Source: Verrucomicrobiota bacterium
GTDB lineage: Bacteria > Verrucomicrobiota > Verrucomicrobiia > CAIQCK01
NCBI GenBank assembly: GCA_016235595.1
Contig: JACRJX010000029.1
Location: forward strand, 248,001-312,000
Reading direction: 5' to 3'
Length of the DNA: 64,000 nt
The position numbers and the translations under genes were made by a program. The notes beneath the pieces are model-generated. The model worked only from the letters and a program-made list of their open reading frames with translations. It searched no databases and was not told the DNA's origin. Below are positions 62,148-64,000 of the stretch, piece by piece; positions within the stretch are counted from its first letter, which is position 1; each line of letters starts with the position of its first letter.

Positions 62148-62449
62148 CGCGTTAGGTCATGGATTCCGCTCGCTCGGCCTGTGCAAAGGACGATCGAGAA
62201 GCGCGGCTCCTTGATTGACCGTGAAGGGATGTGCGGAAAACATGGTTCCAGCCCCGGTGATATTTCCCATCCGTATCCTTCAAGCCCTTCCTGAACCCAA
62301 AGCCGAATGGTTCATAAACTGCCTCCGCATCGCTGTTCATCTGCGGCCCACAACACGTGCTTTACATGATACAGCGGCGGGCGGAGAATGGCCCCGAAGT
62401 CGTACGTGGAAGGAATGAGAGGTCGGAGGCAGGAGGAAATGCGAGGAGA

Positions 62450-64000
62450 ATGAAGACGATCCGCCAAACACTGCTGCTGTTGCTGGCGGGAATTCTTGGA
62501 ACAGTGGTTGCGGTCTTTGCCCTGAAAACTGTTCGAACCGTTCTGATGTATCGCCACGGCGGCGGTGGCAATGCGTGTGTGCACTATCAGCGACTGCCGA
62601 TACTCGATGAAGCGGAGGCAAAACCGATTTTGGACCGCGCCATCCAGCGGATTCATCAACGTCTCATTCAAGCCGGGGATCATTTGCCAGCGCTGTCGGA
62701 AATCAGCGAAGCAGACATCGCGGGATTCTGCCTCGCATATCGGAAGGGGAATGCCTTCGGCAGCAGGACGGGCAAGCGTGTCTTTGAACCGCCGGATTCT
62801 TGTCGTCTATCCCTGCAAGCAGAATATCCGTTCGGGGAGTCGCCGATGTCGTCAATGGCGCCAACCAAGAAGTATTCAGTGGAGGGGGAAGGTTTTGCTT
62901 ACGGCGCAGAGCTCGAGGTGGCCTCAGACAAGGACGAGATCCACGGGATCATTGAGCAAGAGATGGATCGCGCCGCCGGGGAACTTCAGAAGGCCGCCCG
63001 GTCCAAGGCGCTCAAGGCAGGAGAGGAGATCCACATCGCCGTCAGAGTTGGCGACGTGGCCAGGGTGGAACAACTTCTGGCTGCCAAACCTGAATTCGCG
63101 AATGCCAGGGACAGCCGCGGTTATACGCCGCTGCATTGGGCAAGAGACCCGGGTGTTGCGGAGCGGTTGCTCGCGAAGAGTCCCGATGTCAACGCGGCCG
63201 ACACGCTCGGTCTCACGCCGCTGCACTGGGCGGTTTATGAAGACCGTTTCGAGGTCGTGAAAATGCTGGTGGCGCACGAGGCCGACATCAACCGCAAAGC
63301 CAGCGGCGGCTGGACGCCGATGAGCCTCGCCGAGGAACTATGTGGCGAAGGCGGACGAATCACGCGTTTCCTTCTTCAGCACGGTGGGGTCTCTGAAATT
63401 CCAGATGCGAAGTTGAGTTACGTCATCAAACATCCAACAACACCGGACTTGAAACGCGTGTTCCAAAGGCGGCCCGATGTTGTCACCTGGAAGGACGAGC
63501 ATGGCTGCACGGCACTGCACTACGCAGTGGGCTCACGCAATATACAAATCGTGGAGTTTCTTCTGGCCGCCGGCGCCGGGGTCAACGTCAGGGACAACTC
63601 CGGACGCGCGCCCCTGCTGTATGCAGCGGCCTCGCGCGATGTGAAAGTGGTGGAACTGCTGCTGGCTCGCAAGGCTGACGTCAATGTCAGAAACGAGATG
63701 GGCGAGACGCCGCTTGATCTCGCAGAACGGGTTGGTCCACCCGAGGTCGTTGACCTGCTTCGGGAATGCGGCGCGATAAGTGGAGCCGGTGCCATTCACG
63801 ATGCTGTGGGTCGGGGGGATATGGCCAGGGTGAAAGAGTTGTTGAGTTCCCAGCCGGCGCTTGTGAATGAGAAAGACTCTTCGGGTTGGTCGCCCGTTCA
63901 CCAGACATTGAATCGGAATCAACAGGAGATGTTGAGACTGCTGCTGGATCACAAGGCCGATGTCAACGCCAGGACTCCTCAGGGTGAGACGGCGCTTCAT
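62450..64000 (+). CDS. Membrane-anchored ankyrin-repeat protein (truncated by window end)
   Basis: Open from ATG 62450 to the end (517 codons), not in the ORF track; N-terminal TM then repeated ankyrin units (TPLHWAVYEDRFEVVKMLVAHEADIN, TALHYAVGSRNIQIVEFLLAAGAGVNVRDNSGRAPLLYAAASRDVKVVELLLARKADVN). Confidence 0.93.
   Translation, partial: MKTIRQTLLLLLAGILGTVVAVFALKTVRTVLMYRHGGGGNACVHYQRLPILDEAEAKPILDRAIQRIHQRLIQAGDHLPALSEISEADIAGFCLAYRKGNAFGSRTGKRVFEPPDSCRLSLQAEYPFGESPMSSMAPTKKYSVEGEGFAYGAELEVASDKDEIHGIIEQEMDRAAGELQKAARSKALKAGEEIHIAVRVGDVARVEQLLAAKPEFANARDSRGYTPLHWARDPGVAERLLAKSPDVNAADTLGLTPLHWAVYEDRFEVVKMLVAHEADINRKASGGWTPMSLAEELCGEGGRITRFLLQHGGVSEIPDAKLSYVIKHPTTPDLKRVFQRRPDVVTWKDEHGCTALHYAVGSRNIQIVEFLLAAGAGVNVRDNSGRAPLLYAAASRDVKVVELLLARKADVNVRNEMGETPLDLAERVGPPEVVDLLRECGAISGAGAIHDAVGRGDMARVKELLSSQPALVNEKDSSGWSPVHQTLNRNQQEMLRLLLDHKADVNARTPQGETALH

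Noticed and set aside
1-64000. tRNA/rRNA genes, CRISPR arrays, IS elements
   Set aside because: Scanned for T-loop-like GGTTCGA contexts, regularly spaced repeats and transposase motifs; none convincing by eye. tRNAscan-SE, CRISPRCasFinder and ISEScan would be decisive.

Overview
This is a GC-rich, gene-dense bacterial chromosome segment. It looks like Verrucomicrobiota (Limisphaerales/Pedosphaera-like), judged from gene content and style, not from a database search. I support about 46 protein-coding genes. They include: (a) secreted carbohydrate- and polysaccharide-active proteins (sialidase-like, beta-helix, acetyl-xylan esterase, CocE, DUF1080, heparinase-like, DUF6259, GH28-like, PcRGLX/YetA-like), with no SusC/D genes seen; (b) a pyrimidine operon pyrR-pyrB-pyrC-DUF4230-carA on the minus strand; (c) a KimA-like APC permease with a USP domain; (d) PilZ-like and PilT-like genes; (e) the rpmH-rnpA-yidD-yidC-jag cluster; (f) argA, aquaporin, a sensory-rhodopsin-transducer homologue, and xylA with a divergent AraC regulator; (g) a large patatin protein with a GNAT-like tail, followed by an ankyrin protein cut by the window end. 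rpmH, the truncated rfbA and the truncated ankyrin gene are absent from the supplied ORF track and were read directly. The most interesting non-coding signals are: a PyrR-binding hairpin and intrinsic terminator ahead of pyrR, overlaid by a 25-codon upstream ORF whose stop overlaps the pyrR start; a ydaO-type c-di-AMP riboswitch ahead of the KimA-like transporter; and paired direct repeats between the AraC gene and xylA. No tRNA, rRNA, CRISPR array or clear transposase was found.
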